From NCBI GenBank assembly GCA_028718845.1, contig JAQULA010000066.1, positions 1 to 8,361 of the forward strand: DNA of 8,361 nucleotides, read 5' to 3'. This DNA is from Candidatus Omnitrophota bacterium (GTDB lineage Bacteria; Omnitrophota; Gorgyraeia; B26-G9). A model generated the notes under the pieces. The model made no database searches. It saw only the letters and a program-made list of their open reading frames with translations, and was not told where the DNA came from. Positions 1 to 7,862 of the stretch are shown one piece after another; the first letter of the stretch is position 1; each line of letters opens with the position of its first letter. The position numbers and the translations under genes were made by a program.

Positions 1-102
1 ATTTTCCTCCGTCTGATCTTTTATATGCGGCCAACGCGAACCGGCGCGCACTCCCCAGCGATTACCGCGTTTCCACGGCAGATTGACCAAAACAATATTC
101 AT
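1..102 (-). CDS. N-terminal fragment, probable B12-binding-domain radical SAM protein
   Basis: An ATG at 102-100 overlaps the TGA of the SGNH gene as ATGA, the classic coupled arrangement, and opens a frame that runs without a stop for 34 codons to the window edge. The start MNIVLVNLPW is a beta strand followed by a proline and tryptophan, typical of the first strand of cobalamin-binding Rossmann domains in B12-dependent radical SAM enzymes. GVRAGSRWPH follows at residues 22-31, a run I associate with that group. No cluster motif or cobalamin-binding motif lies within the visible part, so the family call rests on this short N-terminus and on the radical-SAM-rich context. The ribosome binding site is weak. 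Confidence 0.6.
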   Translation of the reverse strand, partial: MNIVLVNLPWKRGNRWGVRAGSRWPHIKDQTEEN

Positions 103-1121
103 AGTTCTTTCTCGGTTCCGGCATCACTCCCGGAGATTCCGGAAGCAGCCGGTTCTTCCCCGACCACCGCGCCCAATAATTCCGCGATTATTTCATTTCC
201 TTTTCCATTGGCATGGGCCCCATCGATAAACAACGACTTCGGATCCAATTGCCTCAGGCGCGGAACGATATCGATCACCTCACAGTGATACCGCTCCCGC
301 AACCGCTCCAACTCCTGCTTATATCCACTAAGATAATCGATGGTATTGGCGCGCCGGTCGACACTGAATGGAACGACAAAAACCAGCCGGCTCCCCTGCC
401 GTTGACACAAGCGATGCATCCGGCGGCAATTAAAATAAAAATCCCGCGGGGAAACCCGTTTTTGCGGTTCAAACCACATCGTTTTCAAAAAAAGATACAG
501 CTTGCTGTATTCCAGGATATGTTCCTTTTTACACCGGTCACTACCGGTCCCCCGCTGTTCCTTATCGGTGAAAAATATCGCCGGAGCGCCATCGTCCACT
601 CCAAACCAGCTGATCACCAGATCTGGGGCATATCCCGTCAACGTATCTCTTAAATACCGGTATCCCTGCAAAGAACTGTATCCGCCGATGCCGGCATTGA
701 TCACCTCCACCATTGCCTGCGGGAAAACGGTTTTCAGTCTTTCCTCCAAAAACCGCGGATAAGTTTGCTCCGCAGGCAGATCGGCATTAGTCCCCAGGGG
801 ATATCCCTGGGTAACCGAATCTCCCAGACAGATGACCCGCACCCCGCCGGCAGGTTTAGTTTTAACATAGACACCACCGCGGAATTCCGGACTCGACCGC
901 CAAAACAGGTCGGCATCACGGCTGGCCGGGGGAATTTCCGCACAGCCCAACGAAGAAAAAATCAAATATTTCTTTTCCGGCGGAAACCGGACAAAAGCCC
1001 GGCATAAAAATTCTCCGCACAATAATCCCGTCAATATCCCCGCGGCAATCAATCCCGCCAGACCCAACAAAGTAAGCGAATATTTTTTGCCGCGCATGGA
1101 AAAACCGAGTTTTTTGCCCAT
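99..1121 (-). CDS. Membrane-anchored SGNH/GDSL-type hydrolase
   Basis: A protein of 340 residues with the block motifs of the SGNH hydrolase fold: GDSVTQG with nucleophile S102, NAGIGGYSS with G144 (block II), GVDD at 174-177 (block III), and DGAH with D300 and H303 (catalytic Asp and His). Block III normally reads GxND, with the Asn completing the oxyanion hole. Here that position is D176. The N-terminus is basic (GKK, RGKK) and is followed by a hydrophobic stretch at about 14-34. This suggests a signal anchor placing the catalytic domain outside the inner membrane. Family members usually remove or transfer acyl groups on glycans or lipids; the substrate here is unknown. The ATG lies two bases after the stop of the 1188-residue gene. 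A second ATG at codon 9 lacks a ribosome binding site and would lose the basic N-terminus. The last 20 residues are a polar, acidic tail. Confidence 0.9.
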   Translation of the reverse strand: MGKKLGFSMRGKKYSLTLLGLAGLIAAGILTGLLCGEFLCRAFVRFPPEKKYLIFSSLGCAEIPPASRDADLFWRSSPEFRGGVYVKTKPAGGVRVICLGDSVTQGYPLGTNADLPAEQTYPRFLEERLKTVFPQAMVEVINAGIGGYSSLQGYRYLRDTLTGYAPDLVISWFGVDDGAPAIFFTDKEQRGTGSDRCKKEHILEYSKLYLFLKTMWFEPQKRVSPRDFYFNCRRMHRLCQRQGSRLVFVVPFSVDRRANTIDYLSGYKQELERLRERYHCEVIDIVPRLRQLDPKSLFIDGAHANGKGNEIIAELLGAVVGEEPAASGISGSDAGTEKEL

Positions 1122-1123
1122 GG

Positions 1124-4100
1124 TTACTGCCTGAATCTCTCCAGCTTATACAGCTTAAACTGATCCCAGACGTCCCGGATAACCTGATGGGTATCGCAGT
1201 GCTGACAATAGTCGTCGAATAACCGCGTGCCGTTGAGAAATTTTTCCCGGGAATATTCATTCAAAAATTTTGCCTGAAACCGGAATCTTCGATACTCCGG
1301 GGAATTCCAGATTTCTTTGAAACTTTTATCGCTAAGATACCCGACCGTGCGCAGATGGCAGCAAAAACTCACTTCTCCGGAAGCCGGGATCAGGCAAAAA
1401 TTCCAGCCCAGCGCGCAGCCTTTTTCCAAGAACACATTTTTCGACCAGGAACCGGTTTCCGGTTCGAAATTGGTGAGCTGGAACTCGGTGGTATCCAGCA
1501 GTTGAATATCTTTCCCTTTAACCATCTCCTTGATCCGTAACCACGCCGCCCGAATATTACTGACGTCCGGAGCCGTTAATTGCAGGAATTTTATGTTCTC
1601 GTCCAGGCGGATAAGATAAAACCGCATCACATCCGCGCCGATTGCGATATCGTTCTCGGCCATCTCCACCAGTTCATGAGCATTAAGGGTATGGATCACA
1701 TGGGTCATGATCAGCCGGGGTGAAGAACCCCCGCGTTCTTTTTTGCTGCGGCATAAATATTTCAAATTACCGATGACCTGATGGAACGTATTCGCGGTCT
1801 GTTTCGTGTTTATCTTCGCGAAAGTCGCGTCCGTGCCCGCCGGTAAGCTGCAAAAAATCTCTTCGATCCCATATTTAACCGCTTTTTCCGCGGCCTCGCC
1901 GTTCAGGGCGATACCGTTGGTAAAAAACGAGACCTTTATCCCTTTGCGGCGGGCATATTCGACCATGTCAAAAAACCGGGGATGCAGCAGCGGCTCGCCG
2001 TCCCCCTGAAAAATGATCAGATCGACCTTCAGGTCGCTCAAATCATCGGCGATACGTTTGAATTTTTCGATATCAAGGGTTTGGTCATAATACTCTTTCG
2101 GATGCGAAACCCCGGGAGTATGCACCCAGCAATGCACGCAATTGGCATTACAGCGGTGATACGGATCGATAACCACGATCTGAGGGCCGATAAAAGCCTG
2201 CTCGCAAAGTATTCCCAATAACCGCAGTAATTGACGCTCGTTGCCGCTATCGGCCTGGCTGCACACCGTGGTGATAAGATCGAACAAGGTGTCGTCGACC
2301 AAAACAAATTCGATCCGCCCCAGTTCTTTGGCCCGGGATTTCAGCGCTTCCAGATATTCGATAAAATTCCGGCGCAACCGGCGCAACGGAAAAATATTCA
2401 GCGCGAAGGAGCGCATGTCGACGGGCGTATCCAGGCACCCGGCGGAATACTGCAGGATCTCGTGCAGTTTGAAAAAATTATAGCGGGAAACCCCGATCGA
2501 CAAGGTGAAATTTTTCTTTTTTGCTTTCAAGGCGGCGATCTTATTGATCTTATCGTTGAACTCGTCGACCCCGGCTATCCGGTTATGCAAATCAGCCGTA
2601 TCCGCGTACAAAAAGATTTTTTCCGGTTCATATCCCAGAGGCTGTACCTGTTTTTTATGCGCAGTTATTTCTTCCCGCTGCCGGACAAATTTAATGCTGC
2701 CCTTAAAACAAACCCGCTCCTGCGCCGGATACATCCTGGTCTCATCCGGCTCCTTTACCTGCCCCTGTAAAACCCGTCCCCGGATATTTTCATCGGTATT
2801 CTGGATCAACGACATATGCGCGTCGTCAATGCTGAACATCACTCCCGGGACGCCGTCCGCCGGGTACACTCCGAACGTTTCTCCGTCGCGGTTACTGATG
2901 ATATCATGCCAAAAACTGAATCGTTCCGGGAACCGGCCTTCCTCGAACGAATTGAACCATTCGCGGTAAATTTCGTCCAGGATGATCCCGGCCTTACGCT
3001 CATTAAGCTCGACCTCCCGGGCGATACTCATCACAATCCGCCAGGATAACTCGACCGGTGAAACCAGCTCGAGCTCCCATGCCTGCATCACCGGGAACGG
3101 ATTAAAATCAACGCTCACCCGTAATTTTTCCGGCGACACTTTTTCGATATCCCATTTGGCCTTTCCGGAATCATACCAGCGCCCGCCGGAACACAACGCC
3201 GAATGCAGGCCGATATCGCGGGTGATTTCTTTCCCCTGCCAAAACAGGCGCACTTTCCCCTCGCCGCACAGCACCGCTAAAGGACCGGCTTGTATTCCCC
3301 GGCGCATGATCTCCCCGGTCATTCTCTCCTGAACATATTCGGCAATAACCCGCCCGTCGGGGGCAATGCTGATCTCCTGTTCGAAATTAAAATCCGGATC
3401 GCTTACCTGGCCGTTTCCCCCGCCGCTCGATTTTACCGCCTGCAAAAAGCGCGCCCGAGCGATATGGTCGCCGTTCTGGACCAGCAGTTTCGCCCGGATA
3501 TCATCATGATTTCTAAAAAACACCCCCGGCAGCAAAGCCGAGTTATTTACCCCGATCGCGCCTTGCTCCCGGTCTTCGATCATTTCCCGCCACGGTCCGA
3601 ACCCTTCCGGGAAACATCCCGCTTCGCAGCCTCCGAACCACTGCGTATATTCCGGAAGCAGCACCAGCCCCAGGGAAACCCGGCGAACCGGATTCTCCCG
3701 TTTTTCCACCACCTGGGTCTTTACCTTCCAGATAAAAGAACGTTCATTCTGTAAATTCAACTGCCAGAATTGCTTGATCGGCAGCGGCTTAAAATCGATA
3801 CTGACGTAGATGCACTGGTCATTGATCCGCTCGATAGTCCAATCCCCTTTGCTGGAATCGAACCATTCATTATTGATCAGCAATGCCGAGTGCAGCCCCT
3901 GATTGGCGGTAAGCCGCTGATTATCCCAATAAACATGCACCGCCGAATCCTCCAGGCAAAGCTTTAATTTCCCATCTTCAAGCTGTTTCATCTGCAGCAG
4001 CTGTTTATTTTTTCTGATAATAAAATCCCGCGCGGCTTCGGCCTCGGAAAATACATGCACATTCAGGTTGAATGATTTATACCGGTGGGGTTCATAACAA

Positions 4101-4690
4101 GGGTATTCGCGGTCCACTTCAATGCGCAGCGCCCGGCTTTGATATCCCTGCGGAGCATTTTGCAGTAATAGACGGCCGGGCTGCAGGTTTTCGCAAATAA
4201 CCGCCGGAAAACCCCCGGCGCTGCCGGCCCCCAGCACCTTGGCATTGACATCCTGCAAAAATATATTCTCCCAGTCAAGGTTAAACGCCGGGAATTTCCC
4301 GGCTTCGACACTGCTCAACCAGGAGTCGTATTCCGAGCGCAGCATCACTCCGGCAATCATTTTATCGATTACCAGCGCTTCTTTAACATCCATGTACACG
4401 ACAAGATTAAAACCGGTATCGACCCGTTTAATCTGCAACAATTGACGCACCGGCAAGTCCGGCCAATCGATCGTGACCGATAAGATATCGTCGGTTTTGC
4501 GGATATCCCACACCCCCTGGGCCGAACTGTACCATTTTCCATCGACCGACAAAGCGGTGTGAACCCCCAAATCCCGGCTCAGCAGGGTATTGCCGAAGCA
4601 GAGCTCCAGTCCGCGCTCGTGGGTGCTCAAACGCAACGGGCCATTGATAAATTCAGATCGAATGATCTTAGAAAGCAATTTTTTCAACAT
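1124..4690 (-). CDS. Large radical SAM protein with three N-terminal tandem modules
   Basis: A protein of 1188 residues, several times the usual size of a radical SAM enzyme. Residues about 20-230, 242-455 and 468-680 are three diverged copies of one module, probably rich in beta strands. Residues about 683-836 form a mixed helix/strand segment I cannot assign. The radical SAM domain follows, with CX3CX2C at C847, C851, C854 (CNANCVHCW), a GDGEP motif at 896-900, and SLPAGTDATF where the paralogous neighbours have SLDG. The C-terminus holds C1092, C1099, C1110, C1111, C1162 and C1165, with an IPASGEVSFCC turn and a KEIWNS segment. That is consistent with a short SPASM-type auxiliary cluster. 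The protein is not a paralogue of the four preceding enzymes beyond the common fold. The modules could bind substrate, for example a glycan; this is inference. The ATG has AAGGGAG nine bases upstream. No signal peptide is visible. Confidence 0.93.
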   Translation of the reverse strand: MLKKLLSKIIRSEFINGPLRLSTHERGLELCFGNTLLSRDLGVHTALSVDGKWYSSAQGVWDIRKTDDILSVTIDWPDLPVRQLLQIKRVDTGFNLVVYMDVKEALVIDKMIAGVMLRSEYDSWLSSVEAGKFPAFNLDWENIFLQDVNAKVLGAGSAGGFPAVICENLQPGRLLLQNAPQGYQSRALRIEVDREYPCYEPHRYKSFNLNVHVFSEAEAARDFIIRKNKQLLQMKQLEDGKLKLCLEDSAVHVYWDNQRLTANQGLHSALLINNEWFDSSKGDWTIERINDQCIYVSIDFKPLPIKQFWQLNLQNERSFIWKVKTQVVEKRENPVRRVSLGLVLLPEYTQWFGGCEAGCFPEGFGPWREMIEDREQGAIGVNNSALLPGVFFRNHDDIRAKLLVQNGDHIARARFLQAVKSSGGGNGQVSDPDFNFEQEISIAPDGRVIAEYVQERMTGEIMRRGIQAGPLAVLCGEGKVRLFWQGKEITRDIGLHSALCSGGRWYDSGKAKWDIEKVSPEKLRVSVDFNPFPVMQAWELELVSPVELSWRIVMSIAREVELNERKAGIILDEIYREWFNSFEEGRFPERFSFWHDIISNRDGETFGVYPADGVPGVMFSIDDAHMSLIQNTDENIRGRVLQGQVKEPDETRMYPAQERVCFKGSIKFVRQREEITAHKKQVQPLGYEPEKIFLYADTADLHNRIAGVDEFNDKINKIAALKAKKKNFTLSIGVSRYNFFKLHEILQYSAGCLDTPVDMRSFALNIFPLRRLRRNFIEYLEALKSRAKELGRIEFVLVDDTLFDLITTVCSQADSGNERQLLRLLGILCEQAFIGPQIVVIDPYHRCNANCVHCWVHTPGVSHPKEYYDQTLDIEKFKRIADDLSDLKVDLIIFQGDGEPLLHPRFFDMVEYARRKGIKVSFFTNGIALNGEAAEKAVKYGIEEIFCSLPAGTDATFAKINTKQTANTFHQVIGNLKYLCRSKKERGGSSPRLIMTHVIHTLNAHELVEMAENDIAIGADVMRFYLIRLDENIKFLQLTAPDVSNIRAAWLRIKEMVKGKDIQLLDTTEFQLTNFEPETGSWSKNVFLEKGCALGWNFCLIPASGEVSFCCHLRTVGYLSDKSFKEIWNSPEYRRFRFQAKFLNEYSREKFLNGTRLFDDYCQHCDTHQVIRDVWDQFKLYKLERFRQ
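2651..3289 (-). repeat. Tandem protein module, copy 3 (residues about 468-680)
   Basis: Third copy. Landmarks are G494-L-H496-S-A-L, W505-Y-D-S, W513-D-I, Y575-x2-W578 and EEGRFP (583-588), then IRGRVLQ near 636-642. It lies 229 residues after copy 2, compared with 223 between copies 1 and 2. Confidence 0.88.
3326..3967 (-). repeat. Tandem protein module, copy 2 (residues about 242-455)
   Basis: Second copy. Landmarks are G265-L-H267-S-A-L, W276-F-D-S, W284-T-I, Y348-x2-W351 and EAGCFP (356-361), then an ARARFLQ segment near 411-417. Histidine-to-tryptophan (9) and tryptophan-to-tryptophan (8) spacings are the same as in copies 1 and 3. Confidence 0.88.
4001..4633 (-). repeat. Tandem protein module, copy 1 (residues about 20-230)
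   Basis: First of three copies in the 1188-residue protein. Landmarks are G42-V-H44, W53-Y, W61-D-I, then Y121-x2-W124 and EAGKFP (129-134). This copy diverges most: the D that follows the WY/WF pair in the other copies is S here, and its C-terminal part is the least similar. Confidence 0.85.
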
Positions 4691-4699
4691 GCCGGACTT

Positions 4700-4706
4700 C
4701 TCCCTT
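4700..4706 (-). promoter_or_regulatory. Ribosome binding site AAGGGAG for the 1188-residue protein
   Basis: AAGGGAG on the minus strand is nine bases before the ATG at 4690, in the 22-base spacer after the preceding radical SAM gene. It supports this start. Confidence 0.65.
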
Positions 4707-4712
4707 GCAAGG

Positions 4713-5711
4713 TTATGACTCCTCGTCCTGATAATAACAACTCACCACTAAGTGGCAGTTTTTCTGGCATTGATCGATCTTCATCCTATGCATATCCGCC
4801 TGGGGTGAATCGATAATCTCCCGGAGCGTTTTGCCGCTGCTCAGGGTATCGATCGGGCCGACCAATGAACACCGGGAAACCAGACCGACCGGATCGATGA
4901 TCAGCACGCTGCCGCTGCCCAGATTACAACGCCCCTGCTTGATAAACCGGCCCGGATCCAAAAAATAATCCCGGAATAAGGCCAGCTGTTCAACGTTATC
5001 GGCAATTTTATATCCCCGTTTTTTAAAGCCTATTAACGCGTCAATCGTCTGATCAACCAAACCGGGGGCATCCGGCCATAAAAAACCATCCCGCTCCTGC
5101 GCGAACCATTGCTCCGACCGCGGATCGGCAAACGAAAACGGCTGGGTGATGGCCTGAAAATTTACGTGCGCGATCCGTTTATCCTCCTGCAGCAATTCGG
5201 TAAGCGCGGTTATTTCCGGGAGATTGACCTTGGTTATCACCGTATTAATACTTATTTTCGTTTCCGGTGAATAACGCGCGATATTGTCGATCGCCCGCAT
5301 AACTCTTTCCCAGGCCCCGGGAACACCCCGCAGATAATCATGCGTCCGGGCGGTTTTCCCGTCCAAGGAAAAACTCAGGAACTTCAATCCGGAAGCGTTG
5401 ACCTGTCGCGCGGTTTTTTCGTCAATCAATGACGCATTGGAAATTATCTGAGACTTCAATCCCAATTCGTTGGCACACTGAATAAGGCTGAAAATCCCGT
5501 CGCGGAGGAAAATCTCTCCCGGCCCGGAAAAATTCAGCGTAAACCCGTCGGCGCGCGGCAGATCGTGTAACTGCCGGAGGATCTCTTTCCACTGTTCGTT
5601 CGTCAGCACATTCCCCTTGTTCAGCGGACTGTTTTCCCAAAAACGGCACATCTTACATCGATAATTGCATTGATAGGCGACCCCGAGATCGCAAAACTCA
5701 AGCGCTTTCAT
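4713..5711 (-). CDS. Radical SAM protein with SPASM-like C-terminus (type B, GPGE variant)
   Basis: A complete radical SAM enzyme of 332 residues starting at an ATG with AAGGGG six bases upstream. The CX3CX2C motif is C15, C19, C22 (CNYRCKMCRFW), very close to the N-terminus. The usual GGE motif reads GPGE here (residues 63-66), the one departure from its paralogues in the SAM-binding region. THDYLRG and VMRAIDN follow. The type-B motif FQAITQPFS at residues 185-193 matches the gene at 7861-6836 exactly. FLWPD is at about 210-214. Auxiliary cysteines are C262, C281, C315, C319 and C325 (CX18C, then CX3CX5C). It is separated from the upstream paralogue by 46 bases, the largest gap in the window, and from the downstream 1188-residue gene by 22. 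It is expected to be a cytoplasmic iron-sulfur enzyme of unknown substrate. Confidence 0.94.
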   Translation of the reverse strand: MKALEFCDLGVAYQCNYRCKMCRFWENSPLNKGNVLTNEQWKEILRQLHDLPRADGFTLNFSGPGEIFLRDGIFSLIQCANELGLKSQIISNASLIDEKTARQVNASGLKFLSFSLDGKTARTHDYLRGVPGAWERVMRAIDNIARYSPETKISINTVITKVNLPEITALTELLQEDKRIAHVNFQAITQPFSFADPRSEQWFAQERDGFLWPDAPGLVDQTIDALIGFKKRGYKIADNVEQLALFRDYFLDPGRFIKQGRCNLGSGSVLIIDPVGLVSRCSLVGPIDTLSSGKTLREIIDSPQADMHRMKIDQCQKNCHLVVSCYYQDEES

Positions 5712-5717
5712 TAATTA

Positions 5718-5723
5718 CCCCTT
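5718..5723 (-). promoter_or_regulatory. Ribosome binding site AAGGGG for the gene starting at 5711
   Basis: AAGGGG on the minus strand is six bases before the ATG at 5711. It lies in the only appreciable intergenic spacer (5712-5757), which shows no convincing promoter or terminator. Confidence 0.65.
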
Positions 5724-5757
5724 AAAAATCGATGCTCATGGTCATCACCGCACCGGA

Positions 5758-6846
5758 TCAGGTTCGGGATTCCTCTGCCCCTTGCGGATCTTCCTCAAAA
5801 AAGCAGTTGATCAGAAAATGACAGTTTTTCTTACAGGTTTTTATTTTCTCCCGGATCGCCTGCGCCTGTTCCGATCCCCACAATTCGCGGATGTCATCTC
5901 CCCGGCGGATATCCCCGAGCAGCCCGTAATTAAAACAAAGAAATACCTGCCCGATCGAACTGACGTGTACCGCTTTATCCATATTGCAGGTCGTTTTCTT
6001 CACAAAACACTCCGGATGCGCCAGATAGTTTTTTGCCGCTCTGAGTTGTCCGGCGGTATTGATGATTTTATAACCCCGTTCCTTTAATCCGATTACTTCA
6101 TCCATCAGCGCATCGACCGCATTCCGGTCTTTCGGCCATAAAAAACCGTGCTCCCCATTCCACCATTGTTCTTCCGGAGCGGTATTATTCGGCTGCATCG
6201 CCACCATAATCAATACATGTTCGATTTTATCATTCGCGTTGATCCATTCCATAAGCGGAATAAATCTCCGGTAGGTCTGCTCATAGATCACGCTGATCAG
6301 CGATACCCGTATCGACGGAGCGAATCGGTGCAGGTTATCGATCGCCCGCATCACCCGGTCGTACACGCCTTTGACTCCGCGCATATAATCGTGAGTGTCC
6401 CGGTCGATACTATCCAGTGATAATTTGATGTGCTGCAGCCCGCTTTCGCCCAGCCGGCGGGCAATGTTTTCATCGATCAGAAAACCATTGGAATTGAGGT
6501 TTGTCCGCAGTCCGCATTGCGATGCGGTCTTGATGACTTCAAAGATATCCTTGAACAACAGCGCTTCTCCTCCGCCGAAATTCATGACGAATTCATCGCC
6601 GACAATCTCGCGCAGGCCGTAAAGAAATTTCCGGTATTGTTCCACCGTCGGAAAACAATCAACATCTTTTTTATCGATAAAAATATCCGGTTCCCACTTA
6701 TGACACATCTTACAGTGGAGCATACACGCATCGGTGATCCCCAGACATCCGAATTCCGGGTTTACCGTATTTACCCGCGGCGGCGCCGGAATTTCCCGGC
6801 CCGGCCGGTTCCCGGCCCACATATTTTTTATCAGTTTATGCCACAT
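5758..6846 (-). CDS. Radical SAM protein with SPASM-like C-terminus (type A)
   Basis: A complete radical SAM enzyme of 362 residues from the ATG at 6846. An upstream ATG at 6864 would give 368 residues, but the 6846 start has AAGGCGG three bases ahead of it. The cluster motif CX3CX2C is C41, C45, C48 (CMLHCKMCHKW). A GGGE motif (residues 91-94) follows the FVMNF strand. THDYMRG with a VMRAIDN helix follows the first part of the barrel. The type-A motif QPNNT is at residues 218-222, then QWW and FLWPKD in the aromatic loop. Auxiliary cysteines are C287, C304, C338, C342 and C348, ending KNCHFLINC. Its N-terminal extension, rich in basic residues and proline, is longer than that of its paralogues. 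It is more like the truncated gene at the right edge than its immediate neighbours. The substrate is unknown. Confidence 0.94.
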   Translation of the reverse strand: MWHKLIKNMWAGNRPGREIPAPPRVNTVNPEFGCLGITDACMLHCKMCHKWEPDIFIDKKDVDCFPTVEQYRKFLYGLREIVGDEFVMNFGGGEALLFKDIFEVIKTASQCGLRTNLNSNGFLIDENIARRLGESGLQHIKLSLDSIDRDTHDYMRGVKGVYDRVMRAIDNLHRFAPSIRVSLISVIYEQTYRRFIPLMEWINANDKIEHVLIMVAMQPNNTAPEEQWWNGEHGFLWPKDRNAVDALMDEVIGLKERGYKIINTAGQLRAAKNYLAHPECFVKKTTCNMDKAVHVSSIGQVFLCFNYGLLGDIRRGDDIRELWGSEQAQAIREKIKTCKKNCHFLINCFFEEDPQGAEESRT

Positions 6847-7861
6847 AATCCGCCTTTTCGTCATAGTTACAGTTCACCAATGCCTGGCAATTCCGGCGGC
6901 AGGCCTGGATTTCCCGGCGAACCCGCTGCGCTTTATCGCTGAACCACAGGGTCCGGATATCCGCGCTCTTGATATTGCCGATTGCCGGCTTATTAAAACA
7001 AATATGGACGTCACCCAGCGGAGTGACATTGATCGCCCGGTAATCCAGATGACACTTGTCCGTTTTTATGAATTTTTTCGGATCCCGGAAATAATTCCGA
7101 AACACATCGAATTGATGCGCCGGGTTATGGATCATAAATCCGTTCCGCAGCGCGCCCGAATTCTTTAAACCTACCAGCTCAGCCGTTACCGTATCGACCA
7201 AACCCATATCGGTCGGCCATAAAAACGAGAACTCATCCTTTTTATACCACAGCGGATCCTCGGCCGTACTGAACGGCTGGGTGATGGCCTGAAAGCATAT
7301 TCCATAAAACCGGCCGTCCGCTTCCGCCCAGCGGACCAGTTTAACAACCTCGGACAAATTTACCGCCGAGATAACGGTGCATAAACTGATTTTGATCGGA
7401 CGGGCATATTTATCCAGATAGTCGATCGCCGCGATTACGTTCCGGAAACTTCCCGTTTTGCCCCGCAAAAAATCATGCGTCGCGCTGTTGGAGCCGTCCA
7501 AGGAAATAACCACATCGCTTACCCCGGCTCCGGCAATCTCCCGGGCCTTTGGTTCATCGATCAGATAAGCATTGGTAGCCAGCAGTGTTTCAAATCCCAG
7601 CTCGCGCGCGAACCGGATCAACGGTAACGTTTCCGTCCGGGCCAGCGGCTCCCCTCCGGCGAAATTAACCGAAAATTTCCGTTCGCACAGTTCAGCCAGC
7701 CCCCGCAGAAAAGCCTTCCACTGATCGAAGCTCGGCTCTTCCGGAGAACGGTAATTGATATCGTCCTTCCATTTAAAACACATCTTGCAGCGCATAAAAC
7801 AGCTTTCCAGCAATGCGACACAGCAATATGAAGGAAAAATATTCCGTCCGTCCTCGTTCAC
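6836..7861 (-). CDS. Radical SAM protein with SPASM-like C-terminus (type B)
   Basis: A complete radical SAM enzyme of 341 residues from the preferred GTG start. That start has GAGG six bases upstream. A TTG at 7873 would add four residues but has no ribosome binding site. The CX3CX2C motif that binds the [4Fe-4S] cluster and SAM is C21, C25, C28, in the context CFMRCKMCFKW. A GGE motif (residues 69-71) follows, then a THDFLRG segment after the ISLDG strand, which is typical of SPASM-type enzymes. The type-B motif FQAITQPFS is at residues 190-198, and the LWP loop at about 214-216. Auxiliary-cluster cysteines are C270, C288, C321, C325 and C331 (CX17C, then CX3CX5C). A CC pair at residues 13-14 is not seen in its neighbours. 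The reaction and substrate are not recognisable. Its 3' end overlaps the next gene by 11 bases. Confidence 0.93.
   Translation of the reverse strand: MNEDGRNIFPSYCCVALLESCFMRCKMCFKWKDDINYRSPEEPSFDQWKAFLRGLAELCERKFSVNFAGGEPLARTETLPLIRFARELGFETLLATNAYLIDEPKAREIAGAGVSDVVISLDGSNSATHDFLRGKTGSFRNVIAAIDYLDKYARPIKISLCTVISAVNLSEVVKLVRWAEADGRFYGICFQAITQPFSTAEDPLWYKKDEFSFLWPTDMGLVDTVTAELVGLKNSGALRNGFMIHNPAHQFDVFRNYFRDPKKFIKTDKCHLDYRAINVTPLGDVHICFNKPAIGNIKSADIRTLWFSDKAQRVRREIQACRRNCQALVNCNYDEKADYVA
6850..6856 (-). promoter_or_regulatory. Ribosome binding site AAGGCGG deciding the start at 6846
   Basis: AAGGCGG on the minus strand sits three bases before the ATG at 6846, within the end of the preceding gene. 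It favours this ATG over the one 18 bases upstream at 6864. Confidence 0.5.
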
Positions 7862-7862
7862 A

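Noticed and set aside
213..653. Plus-strand open frame of 146 codons
   Set aside because: Antisense to the SGNH hydrolase, covering its block III and block V motifs; a shadow of that gene.
1097..1121. Later start of the SGNH gene at codon 9
   Set aside because: The ATG there has no ribosome binding site and would drop the basic residues before the membrane segment; the first ATG sits two bases after the upstream stop, as expected in a coupled operon.
2231..2770. Plus-strand open frame of 179 codons
   Set aside because: It lies entirely antisense to the 1188-residue gene, has low-complexity composition and no domain-like sequence; the minus-strand protein has clear motifs across the same span.
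5712..5757. Possible terminator or promoter in the largest intergenic gap
   Set aside because: The minus strand has a GATG...CATC inverted repeat followed by a short T run, but the stem is only four pairs with interior mismatches, and the gene after it is a paralogue in the same run with its own ribosome site.
4691..5757. RiPP precursor peptide for the SPASM-like enzymes
   Set aside because: SPASM enzymes often modify peptides, so I looked for a short frame in the two spacers (4691-4712 and 5712-5757). Neither has room for one, and no short gene with its own ribosome site stands out elsewhere.
6430..6942. Plus-strand open frame of 170 codons
   Set aside because: Antisense to two radical SAM genes with conserved catalytic motifs; no recognisable protein features.
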